From Shewanella waksmanii ATCC BAA-643 (GTDB taxonomy: Bacteria > Pseudomonadota > Gammaproteobacteria > Enterobacterales > Shewanellaceae): DNA of 64,000 bases. The stretch is from contig NZ_JAEH01000023.1 of assembly GCF_000518805.1 (NCBI RefSeq), positions 1 to 64,000 on the forward strand. Direction: 5' to 3'. How positions within the stretch are numbered: position 1 is the stretch's first letter; each line of letters begins with the position of its first letter. Of this stretch, positions 42,867 to 52,569 are shown piece by piece. The translations under genes were made by a program, and so were the position numbers. The notes below the pieces were generated by a model. The model was given only the letters and a program-made list of their open reading frames with translations. It was not told the origin of the DNA and searched no databases.

Positions 42867-42950
42867 CAGTTGTCCTTGTGCTACTAATCTTTACCAAGCG
42901 TATCGTCGATATAGCCCTTAATGTACCGAAACCATGTCCCTGTAGGCAAT

Positions 42951-42975
42951 AAAAAACCCAGCGATTAGCTGGGCT
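42951..42975 (-). terminator. purD terminator
   Basis: On the minus strand GCCCAGC and GCTGGGT form a stem with a TAATC loop, followed by TTTTTTATT. Confidence 0.88.
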
Positions 42976-43007
42976 TTAATTCAATGCTGCACTTAGTTAA
43001 AGTGGAA

Positions 43008-44300
43008 TTAGCTTTCGCGGGCAATCGCGCGGTAGGCGATATCGGTGCGGAAGTACACATCATCCCAATGGATAGCATCAACAAGCGAGTAGGCAGATTG
43101 CTGCGCTTGAGTGACCGTATTCCCTAATGCGGTTGCGCATAATACGCGGCCGCCACTGGTTACTACGTGGCCATCTTGCATTGCTGTGCCTGCATGGAAC
43201 ACTTTAGCATCGTTGTTGCCAAGGCTTAAGCCTTCAATCACATCGCTCTTACGGTACGCATCTGGATAACCGCCTGCGGCCATGACTACACCAACGGCTG
43301 CACGAGAATCAAACTCGGCAGTCACTTTATCGAGTTCACCGCGGGTTGAAGCTAAGCAAAGCTCAACCAAATCTGATTGCAAACGCATCATAATTGGCTG
43401 GGTCTCTGGGTCACCAAAGCGGCAGTTGTACTCAAGTACTTTAGCGCTGCCATCCGGCGCAATCATTAGACCAGCATATAAAAAGCCTGTGTATACATTG
43501 CCTTCAGCAGCCATACCATCAACGGTTGGGCGGATGACATTTTCGATGGTCCAATCGTGTACTGCTTGCGTCACAACAGGAGCAGGAGAATACGCACCCA
43601 TTCCACCTGTGTTAGGGCCGTGGTCGCCGTTATCGCGCGCTTTGTGGTCTTGGCTGGTGGCCATGGCTAAAATATTTTTGCCGTCGACCATCACGATAAA
43701 GCTCGCTTCTTCACCCTTAAGGAACTCTTCAATGACCACACGAGAGCCCGCTTCACCGAACTTGTTACCGGCTAACATATCTTCAATTGCAGCATCGGCC
43801 TGGGCTTGATCTTGGGCGATAATGACACCTTTACCCGCCGCGAGACCGTCAGCTTTGATCACGATAGGAAAACCGGTGGTAGCAGTAACTTGAGCAACAT
43901 AAGCTTTTGCTGGCTCAATGTCAGTAAAGTTTGAATAAGCAGCTGTCGGGATATCATGACGAGCTAAGAAATCCTTGGTAAATGCTTTAGAAGATTCAAG
44001 CTGCGCAGCCCCTTGGGTTGGGCCAAAGATGGCTAGTTTTGCATCGTTGAAAGCATCAACGACACCCAGTGCGAGGGGGACTTCGGGGCCGACAATAGTC
44101 AGTGCGACATCTTGAGTTTTAGCAAAAGCCACTAAACCCTTGATGTCTTCTACTTGGATAGCGACATTTTCAAGCTTTGGCTCAAGAGATGTACCTGCAT
44201 TACCCGGCGCAACAAATACCGTTTCAACTTGTGCAGATTGTGCCGCTTTCCATGCGAGTGCATGTTCGCGACCGCCGCCGCCAATAACTAATACTTTCAT
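43008..44300 (-). CDS. purD: Phosphoribosylamine-glycine ligase
   Basis: The ATP-grasp enzyme that makes glycinamide ribonucleotide, the second purine step. The ATG used here has AAGGT 7 nt upstream and gives MKVLVIGGGGREHALAWK, the standard 430-residue form; an upstream in-frame ATG (44348) lacks support. Signatures GPEVPLALGVVDAF, IKADGLAAGKGVI and RFGDPETQ are present. It lies downstream of purH with a 179-bp spacer containing a long hairpin. Confidence 0.96.
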   Translation of the reverse strand: MKVLVIGGGGREHALAWKAAQSAQVETVFVAPGNAGTSLEPKLENVAIQVEDIKGLVAFAKTQDVALTIVGPEVPLALGVVDAFNDAKLAIFGPTQGAAQLESSKAFTKDFLARHDIPTAAYSNFTDIEPAKAYVAQVTATTGFPIVIKADGLAAGKGVIIAQDQAQADAAIEDMLAGNKFGEAGSRVVIEEFLKGEEASFIVMVDGKNILAMATSQDHKARDNGDHGPNTGGMGAYSPAPVVTQAVHDWTIENVIRPTVDGMAAEGNVYTGFLYAGLMIAPDGSAKVLEYNCRFGDPETQPIMMRLQSDLVELCLASTRGELDKVTAEFDSRAAVGVVMAAGGYPDAYRKSDVIEGLSLGNNDAKVFHAGTAMQDGHVVTSGGRVLCATALGNTVTQAQQSAYSLVDAIHWDDVYFRTDIAYRAIARES

Positions 44301-44439
44301 ATCTTTACCTTTTATAGCTGTGCCTTTTTCTGTATCTCGCTTGCTCATGTATTGGTATTTTTACCAGTAAGCGTTTGTGCATGCGTTAGAGCTAGAAAAA
44401 ATGGCTTGCTGTAAACGTTAAAAATTAACCTTGCTAGTA

Positions 44440-44470
44440 CGCGAATGAAGCGTTTATAGCTTCATTCGCG
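44440..44470 (-). promoter_or_regulatory. Perfect 12-bp hairpin between purH and purD
   Basis: CGCGAATGAAGC and GCTTCATTCGCG pair perfectly around a 7-nt loop, starting about 10 nt after the purH stop on the minus strand. The nearest T run comes about 15 nt later, so it is not a standard terminator. It may protect or process the purHD mRNA. Confidence 0.6.
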
Positions 44471-44479
44471 CCAACCAAA

Positions 44480-46069
44480 TTAATGACGGAAGTGACGCAT
44501 ACCGGTAAATACCATGGCCATACCGTGCTCATCCGCGGCAGCAATGATCTCTTCATCACGGATTGAACCGCCAGGCTGAATAATGCAGCTAATGCCTGCT
44601 TCGGCTGCAGCATCAATACCGTCACGGAATGGGAAGAAGGCATCAGATGCCATTACCGAGTTTTGTACTTCTAAGCCTTCGTCAGCGGCTTTAATACCAG
44701 CAACTTTAGCGCTATAAACACGGCTCATTTGCCCTGCGCCGACACCGATAGTCATGCTGTTTTTGGCATAAACAATCGCGTTTGATTTAACAAACTTAGC
44801 GACTTTCCAGCAGAACATCAGATCTTTCATTTCAGCTGCTGTAGGCTGGCGTTTAGAAACCACTTTGACGTCGTCTAAGCCGACCATACCTTGGTCACGG
44901 TCTTGTAGTAGCAAACCGCCATTAACGCGCTTGTAATCTAAGCTTGTGGTTTTGCTTGTCCACTGGCCACACTCAAGTAAGCGTACGTTGGCTTTTGCCG
45001 CGACAACATCACGGGCAGCTTGGCTTACCGTTGGCGCAATAATCACTTCAACAAATTGACGTTCAACAATGGCTGTTGCAGTTGCTGCATCTAGCTCGCC
45101 GTTGAAAGCGATAATACCGCCAAAGGCTGAGGTTGGATCGGTTTGGAATGCGCAGTTGTAGGCTTCAAGTAAGTCTTTACCAATAGCGACACCACATGGG
45201 TTAGCGTGTTTAACAATCACACATGCTGGCTCATCAAACTCTTTGACACACTCAAGCGCAGCGTCAGTATCGGCGATGTTGTTATAAGACAGCGCTTTAC
45301 CTTGTAGTTGCACCGCAGTAGCGACAGAGGCTTCATCTAGGTTTGTGTCAACATAGAAAGCGGCCGCTTGGTGGCTGTTTTCGCCATAGCGTAGATCCTG
45401 CTTTTTCACTAACTGGGTGTTGTAAGTGCGTGGGAATGGTGAGTCCGCATGGCACTCATCTTTACTGTGCGCAGGCACTTTAGTACCAAAATAGTTAGCA
45501 ATCATGCCGTCATAGGCAGCAGTATGCTCAAATGCGGCAATGGCGAGATCGAAACGAGTTTCTAGCGTAGTGCTGCCATTATTAGCCTGCATCTCAGCTA
45601 TCACGCGGTCGTAGTCGCTTGCATTGACAACAATCGTGGTATCTTTGTGATTTTTAGCGGTAGAACGCACCATTGTGGGGCCGCCAATATCGATATTTTC
45701 TACCGCATCAGCTAAGGTGCAGCCTTCTTTGGCTACGGTATCTGCAAATGGGTAAAGGTTAACGGCAACCAGATCGATAGGGTTGATGTTGTTCTGTTCC
45801 ATTACCGCTTCATCAACACCGCGACGCGCGAGAATGCCACCATGCACTTTAGGGTGCAAAGTTTTTACACGGCCGTCCATGATTTCTGGGTGACCAGTAT
45901 AATCTGACACTTCAATGACCGGCACACCATTATCTGCCAACAAACGGGCGGTGCCACCAGTAGAGAGTAGTTCTACTCCTTGGGCATGCAAAGCTTTAGC
46001 AAACTCAAGAATTCCGGTTTTATCTGAAACGCTTAATAGCGCGCGACGAATGGGTCTGGCATTATTCAT
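44480..46069 (-). CDS. purH: Bifunctional AICAR formyltransferase / IMP cyclohydrolase
   Basis: A 529-residue enzyme for the last two steps of IMP synthesis. The N-terminal MGS-like cyclohydrolase domain has [27 protein letters not shown] and [14 protein letters not shown]. The C-terminal formyltransferase domain has [31 protein letters not shown] and the closing GMRHFRH, typical of PurH. No convincing PurR box was found upstream. Confidence 0.97.
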   Translation of the reverse strand: MNNARPIRRALLSVSDKTGILEFAKALHAQGVELLSTGGTARLLADNGVPVIEVSDYTGHPEIMDGRVKTLHPKVHGGILARRGVDEAVMEQNNINPIDLVAVNLYPFADTVAKEGCTLADAVENIDIGGPTMVRSTAKNHKDTTIVVNASDYDRVIAEMQANNGSTTLETRFDLAIAAFEHTAAYDGMIANYFGTKVPAHSKDECHADSPFPRTYNTQLVKKQDLRYGENSHQAAAFYVDTNLDEASVATAVQLQGKALSYNNIADTDAALECVKEFDEPACVIVKHANPCGVAIGKDLLEAYNCAFQTDPTSAFGGIIAFNGELDAATATAIVERQFVEVIIAPTVSQAARDVVAAKANVRLLECGQWTSKTTSLDYKRVNGGLLLQDRDQGMVGLDDVKVVSKRQPTAAEMKDLMFCWKVAKFVKSNAIVYAKNSMTIGVGAGQMSRVYSAKVAGIKAADEGLEVQNSVMASDAFFPFRDGIDAAAEAGISCIIQPGGSIRDEEIIAAADEHGMAMVFTGMRHFRH

Positions 46070-46382
46070 TTTGGGTACAGGGTCCAGTAGTTATATTTAA
46101 GGATCTTTCGGAAAACAGAACAGTTACTGATGCCTATCTGTGCATTCTGCTTTCCAAAAGTCCCTCAATTTTTATTCCCGTCCATCGAGGCGCGCGTATT
46201 TTACCGTAAAAAGCGCTTTGACGCTTTTTTTTTCTGCGTGATTTCACAATACGTATATGCGAACAGGCAAATTCGACATTTTTTATTAATAATAACCCTT
46301 GACCTTAGATTTAACTCTAAGGTTTATACTGACGACTAACTTGACCAATAGTGTCGAGTCGCACGAGTTAATGAGGTGGTTT
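46070..46382. other. Divergent region purH-zntR
   Basis: A 313-bp divergent region. It holds a hairpin AAAAAGCG/CGCTTTTT with T/A tracts on both sides (46208-46233) that could insulate the two directions or act in the purH leader, and the MerR-type zntR promoter listed separately. I see no clear purH promoter. Confidence 0.5.
46299..46330 (+). promoter_or_regulatory. ZntR-controlled promoter with 20-bp spacer
   Basis: A -35 TTGACC and a -10 TATACT are separated by 20 bp instead of 17. The spacer contains the dyad ACCTTAGA-N6-TCTAAGGT, whose left arm overlaps the end of the -35 box. A long spacer with a central dyad is the hallmark of promoters twisted open by MerR-family activators. It lies about 50 nt upstream of zntR itself. 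Confidence 0.85.
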
Positions 46383-46841
46383 ATGTATCGTATTGGAGAG
46401 CTGGCTAAAGTGTGTGAGGTTAAAACTGACACACTCAGGTTTTATGAGAAACACGGCTTGCTTGCGCCGTCATCACGAACCGAGTCAGGCTATCGAATCT
46501 ATACCCAAACCGATGCCGATAGATTGCGTTTTATTCTGCGAGCGAAGGCGGTGGGGTTTACGCTAGCCGAAATCTCAGAGCTATTATCTATCGAGCTCGA
46601 TAAAGCCAATTGGGCGTGCGCCGATGTGAAAGGGTTAGTGGATGACAAGTTGTCTCATGTTGAGCAGAAAATTGCTGAACTTGAGCGTTTTCGCCGTTCA
46701 CTGAGTAGCTTGTCGCAAGCCTGTTGTGGCGGACCGGAAAGTGCCGAGCATTGTTCAATTTTAGAAGCATTAGAAACAAACTGTGACCAGATTAGGTGTG
46801 AAAATCACCGCCATGATGCAAAACAAACGCATAAGCAGTAG
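46383..46841 (+). CDS. zntR: Zn(II)-responsive MerR-family regulator ZntR
   Basis: A 152-residue regulator. MYRIGELAKVCEVKTDTLRFYEKHGLL is the MerR helix-turn-helix start, here shown in part as YRIGELAKVCEVKTDTLRFY. The effector loop has the ZntR ligand set: Cys in NWACADVKG, then CCGGPESAEHC. AGGTG lies just before the ATG; an upstream TTG-initiated form would overlap the promoter. The next gene, a metal exporter, starts 18 bp after the stop, so the regulator and its probable target form one operon. Confidence 0.88.
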   Translation: MYRIGELAKVCEVKTDTLRFYEKHGLLAPSSRTESGYRIYTQTDADRLRFILRAKAVGFTLAEISELLSIELDKANWACADVKGLVDDKLSHVEQKIAELERFRRSLSSLSQACCGGPESAEHCSILEALETNCDQIRCENHRHDAKQTHKQ

Positions 46842-46859
46842 TAAAGCGAAGGTATGGTA

Positions 46860-48170
46860 ATGTTGTTACATAATTTTATTGATCTATTTTTAGAGTCAGC
46901 TCCTTGGTTGTTATTAGGTTTAGTGCTGGCCGGACTGTTAAAAATGTTTGTGCCCATGGCCTGGATGCAAAAGCAATTAGGTGGGCACGGCATTAAAACC
47001 ACGGTAAAGGCGGCTGTTTTGGGCGCTCCACTGCCACTGTGCAGTTGCGGCGTGATTCCGGCTGCGGTTGGACTACGCCGCTCTGGTGCTTCAAAAGCGG
47101 CAACGACTTCATTCTTAGTTTCTACGCCAGAAACCGGTATAGATTCAGTCAGTGTCTCTTATGTGTTGTTGGGGCCTTTTATGGCCATTATTCGTCCCAT
47201 TGCTGCGGTGACCAGTGCGATTGTTGCCGGCCTATTGGTAGGTAAAGATGACTATGAAGCGCAAACCGTAACAACGGACAAAACTAAAGAGCCTAGCGCA
47301 TCTTGCTGCAGTAAAAAAACAGCTCCTCAGCCTGAGGTGAAAAAAAGCTGTTGTTCGAGCAAAGAGACCACTACAGGTTTTAAACCGGCGCCAGAGGCAT
47401 CGCTGATGTCGATGCCTGTGGGGGGTACAAGCACGCCAGCAACTTCGCCGATAAACCTAAGTGCTACAACGACTGCGCAAAACGCTAATTTGCAATCGGC
47501 TGCACCTAGCGGTAGCTGTTGCAGCAAAGAGTCGTCAAATACTGCCGAAAGCTGCTGTGAATCGACTAAAGATATCGCCAGTGAGCTGAAGGGCACCTCA
47601 ATATTGAGCCGGATTGGCAAAGGGTTGCATTATGCAGCCACAGATTTAGTGCGTGACACGACTATTTGGCTATTAATCGGCTTGTTTTTTGCCGCTCTGG
47701 TACAGACCTATGTACCAGGTGACTTTATGGCAAAGTGGGGCGATGGCATCTTGGCAATGCTGGTCATGGTACTCATCTCTGTACCTATGTATATTTGCGC
47801 AACCGCCTCAACGCCTATTGCTGCAAGCTTGCTATTAGCTGGGGTGTCTCCGGGGGCGGTATTGGTATTTATGTTGGCGGGTCCTGCGACCAACATTGCC
47901 ACCTTGGGCGTGGTCACTAAAGAGCTCGGCAAGCGCGCATTGTACGGCTATTTAGGTGGGGTACTTGGGGTGGCACTGGTATCGGGTATTTTGGTCAATT
48001 ATCTAGTGGATACCTTTGGCTTTGTGGTGATGCCGCAGGTTGGCGAAGAGCACAGTTTATTGCCCGATATGTTGGTTTATAGCTCTGGTATCGTGCTGGC
48101 AATATTGATGTTAAAAGTATTGTTCGAAAAACTACCTAAGGGCTGGTGGCGCCGCGATTGTTGCTCTTAA
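46860..48170 (+). CDS. SO_0444-family Cu/Zn efflux transporter (permease)
   Basis: A 436-residue membrane protein of the DUF318/YraQ permease family. Two membrane bundles, about residues 5-125 and 265-430, each hold the conserved polar motifs: PLPLCSCGVIPAAVGLRRSG in the first and CATASTPIAASLL in the second. The central hydrophilic loop of about 110 residues is Ser/Thr/Lys-rich and carries four CC pairs (SCCSKK, SCCSSK, SCCSKE, SCCEST); a fifth ends the protein (DCCS). These suit soft-metal binding. GAAGG is well spaced for the ATG at 46860; an ATG two codons earlier is too close. Confidence 0.9.
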   Translation: MLLHNFIDLFLESAPWLLLGLVLAGLLKMFVPMAWMQKQLGGHGIKTTVKAAVLGAPLPLCSCGVIPAAVGLRRSGASKAATTSFLVSTPETGIDSVSVSYVLLGPFMAIIRPIAAVTSAIVAGLLVGKDDYEAQTVTTDKTKEPSASCCSKKTAPQPEVKKSCCSSKETTTGFKPAPEASLMSMPVGGTSTPATSPINLSATTTAQNANLQSAAPSGSCCSKESSNTAESCCESTKDIASELKGTSILSRIGKGLHYAATDLVRDTTIWLLIGLFFAALVQTYVPGDFMAKWGDGILAMLVMVLISVPMYICATASTPIAASLLLAGVSPGAVLVFMLAGPATNIATLGVVTKELGKRALYGYLGGVLGVALVSGILVNYLVDTFGFVVMPQVGEEHSLLPDMLVYSSGIVLAILMLKVLFEKLPKGWWRRDCCS

Positions 48171-48658
48171 CTTGTCGTTTTATACCTCATTAGGGATATT
48201 TTCGATGCTGTAAGCGCTGTCGATAACCGTCCCTAATTGTGGTTTTTATTTACATGTTTAACGAACGCTGACTTTTTTATCAAAAATTGGGAACTTTTCT
48301 AATTTCGTGAATCTCGTCATTTAATTTGACTTTAGTTAACCCTTATTAATATTTAAAACAATATCTTACCTTATCCCGTCTTGGTCTCGTTAAGTTTGTT
48401 TTAAGCGTACATTAATGGTAGCGAGTGTTATCTGTTTGGTGTGTTTGTACCTAGTTGGTGGTAATTATGGTTGCCTGCGGTTGCTTTAATTTTGCACTGT
48501 ACTCTGACTATGTTTCTTGTTTGTAATTTACGTCGTAATTCCTATGACTTAGTTCAACTATTCATCAATTGTTAACCCAGATAACCCTTATTTATTTTAA
48601 GGTAATTAGTGGGGGAGCAAGGGATCGATATATAAAAATGATGAATTTAGGAGTGGCG
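48171..48658. other. AT-rich upstream region of the multihaem cytochrome
   Basis: No gene in 488 bp. Two similar AT-rich stretches, GTTAACCCTTATTAATATT (48345) and GTTAACCCAGATAACCC (48571), hint at ArcA-like direct repeats. A purine-rich AGTGGGGGAGCAAGGGA lies about 40 nt before the start codon region. Any promoter assignment is uncertain. Confidence 0.35.
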
Positions 48659-50515
48659 ATGAAAGGCTTTAATAAGCGATATCTAGCTTTGATAGTTGCA
48701 GGGGCTATGGGCCTAGCGGGCTGTGGAAGTGATGGCAAAGACGGTGAAGATGGTGCACCAGGCGAACCAGGTCCTGGTCCAAATCCACCGGTAGTAGAAT
48801 CTTCAGAAATTACTAACGTTGAAGTTATTCACCATGTGATTGAAGAAGGTCAAGTGACTTTTGAATTCCAAATCACTAACGAAGATGACGCGTTAATTGT
48901 GGGCTTGGAAAAGGTTAATGCTGAACTAGCTGCAATGACCGAAAATGGTATTGCCCGCAGTCGTGATGATTTTGAAGGCGTAAAAGTTGGTGGCAGCGCG
49001 AGCGAAGCTACTGAAGGTGCTAGCTTAACGGTACTAGAAAACGGCAACTATGAGTTTATTGCTCCAATGCCTAATGTAACTGCTGGTACTGACGGTATTG
49101 TTCGTCTAGCAGTGGGCGGCGGTGATTTGATTGCCAAATCTCGTTACATTGTTGTGAGCAAGCCTGAGAATGTGCACACCTCAACAACTGAAACTTGCCA
49201 AAGCTGTCACGTTGATTACGCTGCGTCTCACCTTAAGCACCCAAGCTATACCGCAATCAACACTGATGGTGAAGTTGACCTAGTTGCAGGTTGTATGACT
49301 TGTCATGGTAACGTTGCCCGTGATGATGGTGGTTACGCTCGTAACACCATGCAAAAAATTGGTCACATCAACCACCAGAAGTTTGAAACAGATTTCACCC
49401 CAACTAACTGTTATACCTGTCACGCAGAGCCTGTGATTAACACAAGTATTGCGGGTAATGGTTGTAACGATTGTCATACTTCTGACAGCGCTGCAATTCA
49501 AGCAATTGCCGCAAACAGTGATTTTGATGCGCGTGAATTCCACGCAAAATCTGCACTGATTGGTCTAGAAGAGCGTCAAACCATTCGTGCAGAGCACAGC
49601 ACTACAACTTCTGCTATCTACATGAATGAAATCGGTGAGTATTGTACCGACCTTAAACTGTTCAAAGGCGAAGAGATGCTAGATATTGAAGCACTATACG
49701 CTGATGGCACTTTGAGCTATGCAAGTGCATACCTGCATGGTTATAACAACGCCTCGATTGTAGGTCGTGAATCTCGCACTTATGAGACTTCATACAAAGG
49801 TGACGGTAGCGCTTCACTATGTTTTGCTAAGTTAGATCTACACACGCCGCAAATCATGGCCAGCTCACGCATTACTTTTGCATGGGGAGCAGACCCATCT
49901 TATGAAGGCGTTTCATTCACTAGCTACTCGCCAGTGACTGAGCTTGATAACTTAGCTAATGAGACTGAGTACGATCGTCGTCATGCAGTGACAACTGATA
50001 GCTGTACGACTTGTCACAACAACGAGACTAACTACCACAAAAACGGTAGCTACACCGAAGGTGGCTTAGACTGCGTAGCGTGTCACAACAATGGTCAGGA
50101 TCGCAACTCAGCGGGTTCTGCACCTGGCTTTGGTCCAATGGTACACAGCATGCATTGGGGTGTAGGTGCATCTGCAGTGACTGGTGAGCCAAACTCAGCA
50201 ACTAAGCTAAATGCAGAGAACTGCGTAGCTTGTCACGCTGATGGTATCGACTTATACGCGATTCCAAACCAGTTTATGCGTGCAAAAGCTTTCCACGGTG
50301 GCGACAGCACTAAGATGGCTAGCCCAATCACCGCTAACTGTTTTGCATGTCACAATGATGACTCAGCGCTAAACCACATGGTTCAGCAAGGTGGTTCGAT
50401 TGACGAAGAAGTGGTTGCAGATTGGTATACCCAACCAACTTCAGAGTCTTGTGCAACTTGTCACGCCGAAGGTAAGTCTTACGGCATCGAGAAGTTCCAC
50501 GTATTCGAGCGTTAA
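48659..50515 (+). CDS. OmcA/MtrC-like outer-membrane multihaem c-type cytochrome lipoprotein (nine CXXCH)
   Basis: A 618-residue exported protein. AGGAG precedes the ATG. The lipobox MGLAGCGS is followed by a collagen-like GKDGEDGAPGEPGPGP stretch, as in MtrC/OmcA. Nine haem motifs are visible in two clusters: CQSCH, CMTCH, CYTCH, CNDCH, then after about 170 residues CTTCH, CVACH, CVACH, CFACH, CATCH. The pattern of beta-rich domain, haem cluster, beta-rich domain, haem cluster matches the family, which usually has ten haems. Its likely role is extracellular electron transfer at the cell surface. No porin or MtrA partner lies beside it. Confidence 0.87.
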   Translation: MKGFNKRYLALIVAGAMGLAGCGSDGKDGEDGAPGEPGPGPNPPVVESSEITNVEVIHHVIEEGQVTFEFQITNEDDALIVGLEKVNAELAAMTENGIARSRDDFEGVKVGGSASEATEGASLTVLENGNYEFIAPMPNVTAGTDGIVRLAVGGGDLIAKSRYIVVSKPENVHTSTTETCQSCHVDYAASHLKHPSYTAINTDGEVDLVAGCMTCHGNVARDDGGYARNTMQKIGHINHQKFETDFTPTNCYTCHAEPVINTSIAGNGCNDCHTSDSAAIQAIAANSDFDAREFHAKSALIGLEERQTIRAEHSTTTSAIYMNEIGEYCTDLKLFKGEEMLDIEALYADGTLSYASAYLHGYNNASIVGRESRTYETSYKGDGSASLCFAKLDLHTPQIMASSRITFAWGADPSYEGVSFTSYSPVTELDNLANETEYDRRHAVTTDSCTTCHNNETNYHKNGSYTEGGLDCVACHNNGQDRNSAGSAPGFGPMVHSMHWGVGASAVTGEPNSATKLNAENCVACHADGIDLYAIPNQFMRAKAFHGGDSTKMASPITANCFACHNDDSALNHMVQQGGSIDEEVVADWYTQPTSESCATCHAEGKSYGIEKFHVFER

Positions 50516-50617
50516 TTAACGAGGTGAAATGATCGATTTACAGCGATAGAGTTTGGCTACCCTGCAGGCTGTCACTCTAGTTTAGCTGGCAAATAGATTA
50601 CCTACCCACGTTAATAT

Positions 50618-50642
50618 AAAAGGCCCTTCGGGGCCTTTTTTT
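50618..50642 (+). terminator. Cytochrome gene terminator
   Basis: AAAAGGCCC and GGGCCTTTTTTT with a TTCG tetraloop, a very stable Rho-independent terminator about 100 nt after the stop. Confidence 0.9.
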
Positions 50643-50680
50643 ATGCCAATGTTCTGATAGTGGCAAAAACTATAGTTACA

Positions 50681-50706
50681 AAAAAAGGGCCAAAAGGCCC
50701 TTTTTA
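50681..50706 (-). terminator. Terminator of the YebC-family gene
   Basis: On the minus strand AAAAAGGGCC and GGCCCTTTTTT with a short TTTT loop end the leftward transcript. With the cytochrome terminator it forms a convergent pair. Confidence 0.88.
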
Positions 50707-50727
50707 GATGCAACAAAAGTCATAGGG

Positions 50728-51456
50728 TTACGATGCGGGTAACTCAGCGTTATGGTAGACGTTTTGCACATCATCACAATCTTCTAGCGCTGCTAAAAAC
50801 TTCTCTAGCTGCTCAATCACTTCAGGGTCAGTAATGTCGGTCATGGTTTGTGGTACAAAAGAGATCTCTTCTACTTCAAACTCAAGCTCAGCATCTTCTT
50901 CTGTCAGTGCTGTTTTGACTTTGAAGAACTCAGTATGGGGTGCAAATACGCTCACCATACCATTTTCAACTTCCAAGTCGGTCACATCTACATCTGCCAT
51001 CATGAGTGTTTCAAGTACCGCTTCCTCATCATCACCTTTAAAGGCAAATACGGCTTGGTGGTCAAACATATGACCGACAGTACCTGGGCCACCTAGCTTG
51101 GCATCGTTCTTTACGAATGCTTGACGCACTTCAGTGAAAGTACGTTTACCATTATCGGTTAAGCAGTCAACAATCACCATGCAGCCGCCTGGGCCAAAAC
51201 CTTCATAACGTGCAGTTTCATAATCCTCACCACCGCCGCCTCTGGCTTTTTCTATCGCACGTTCGATAACGTGGGCCGGGACTTGGTCTTTCTTGGCTTT
51301 ACTGATCATTTGACGCAGTGCAAGGTTACCATCTGGATCGAAGCCACCATTTTTGGCACAAACATAAAGCTCTTTCCCGTAGCGAGAATAGAGACGTGTT
51401 TTTTGGCCAGCGGTTTTCGCCATGGATTCTTTGCGGTTTTGGTATGCTCTTCCCAT
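50728..51456 (-). CDS. YebC/PmpR-family DNA-binding or translation factor
   Basis: A 242-residue YebC-family protein: N-terminal [41 protein letters not shown] and the C-terminal [13 protein letters not shown] are all family signatures. The start [20 protein letters not shown] and the lack of the usual AGHSKW opening place it nearer the second, YeeN-like branch than canonical YebC. Family members have been described as transcription regulators and recently as ribosome-associated factors easing polyproline translation. Which role applies here cannot be read from sequence. It is monocistronic. Confidence 0.88.
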   Translation of the reverse strand: MGRAYQNRKESMAKTAGQKTRLYSRYGKELYVCAKNGGFDPDGNLALRQMISKAKKDQVPAHVIERAIEKARGGGGEDYETARYEGFGPGGCMVIVDCLTDNGKRTFTEVRQAFVKNDAKLGGPGTVGHMFDHQAVFAFKGDDEEAVLETLMMADVDVTDLEVENGMVSVFAPHTEFFKVKTALTEEDAELEFEVEEISFVPQTMTDITDPEVIEQLEKFLAALEDCDDVQNVYHNAELPAS

Positions 51457-51667
51457 CTTTGCTAAATCTCTTTGGCTTTTTAAAAAATTGCCAGCAATGT
51501 TAGCAGCTTTAGTTGCACTTTTGCAGGGCTAGCGCAGGTTTATGTTTAAATCTGGCCGATAGAATAGTGAATTCGCGGCTTGATGGGAATTTTAGCCGCT
51601 TGTATTGCGCCCCTTAACTGATGCCATTTATAGTGGCTGCAGAGATCACCCAGCCGTAGGTTTAAAG

Positions 51668-52129
51668 ATGATTTGGCACCAGCATAGTTTTCACGCGCTT
51701 AACTTAGATCAGTTGTACGACATGATGAAACTAAGGGTGGACGTGTTTGTTGTTGAGCAGAACTGCCCCTATCCGGAGCTCGATGACAAAGATCGCATCC
51801 CTTCTACTCGGCACCTGTTTGCCTACAGTGCCCAAGGAGAGATGGTTGCTTACGCTCGGGTATTAGAACCGGGAGTCAGTTACGCCGATGCCAGCATTGG
51901 CAGGGTGATCGTTGCACAGTCAGTAAGAGGGCAGGGGGTGGCCCATGAGTTGATGCAAAAAGCGATTGCCATTGCCACCGAGCACTGGCCCACCCACAAT
52001 ATCCAAATTGGTGCTCAGCAACATCTACAAGCATTTTATCAGCAACAAGGCTTTCAAGCGTGCTCGGATGGATATTTAGAGGACGGCATTCCTCATATTG
52101 ATATGTTGTTGCAGCGCAACGTAAAATAA
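51668..52129 (+). CDS. elaA: GNAT-family N-acetyltransferase ElaA
   Basis: A 153-residue protein, exactly the ElaA length when started at this ATG (MIWHQHSFHAL); an upstream extension adds unrelated residues and the ribosome-binding site is weak. Signatures are LRVDVFVVEQNCPYPELDDKD and the acetyl-CoA loop GRVIVAQSVRGQGVAHELM. The substrate is unknown. A hairpin GGAGCACA/TGTGCTCC (52131-52150) follows the stop but has a poor T tract. Confidence 0.88.
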   Translation: MIWHQHSFHALNLDQLYDMMKLRVDVFVVEQNCPYPELDDKDRIPSTRHLFAYSAQGEMVAYARVLEPGVSYADASIGRVIVAQSVRGQGVAHELMQKAIAIATEHWPTHNIQIGAQQHLQAFYQQQGFQACSDGYLEDGIPHIDMLLQRNVK

Positions 52130-52569
52130 AGGAGCACAGATTTGTGCTCCTGTATTTGGGTCGATAGCCTACTTACGCAGGTTAGACCCGAATTGGATTT
52201 GGTTGCCAGTGAGCAAACATCTCCTGCCAGCAACAATATCGGTCACAGTCGATGTAATCGATGTAGATGTCAGCACTAGTTGGTCTAGCTTTGGTCTACT
52301 CAATTGCTAATACCAAGGCATATCTATCTTGCGGTGACAGAAAAGAAGCTGGTTATTATTTTGCGTATGCAAGCTGATGCAGCTTGAATGTCGTTGCTAT
52401 CAATCATAGCGTATGTCAGTGACAGTAGACGTCATTGACCCGTTTATTTTACGGTTTGAAGCCTGAACTGGAGATGAATAAACTATTAATTGACTTGTTT
52501 ATGGTGATTGTATTTGTATTGTATGATCTTGTTCACAGACCAACTGCGACTTAAATCAAGGGAGCGCAA
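52130..52569. other. Intergenic region elaA-radical SAM gene
   Basis: No gene in 440 bp. It contains the weak hairpin after elaA. TTGACT (52490) with TTGTAT 18 bp on is a possible weak promoter for the downstream gene. I see no repeats or RNA gene. Confidence 0.4.

Noticed and set aside
46208..46233. AAAAAGCG/CGCTTTTT hairpin as a purH attenuator
   Set aside because: Without a mapped purH start it cannot be told whether the hairpin is in the leader or upstream of the promoter; listed only as part of the intergenic region.
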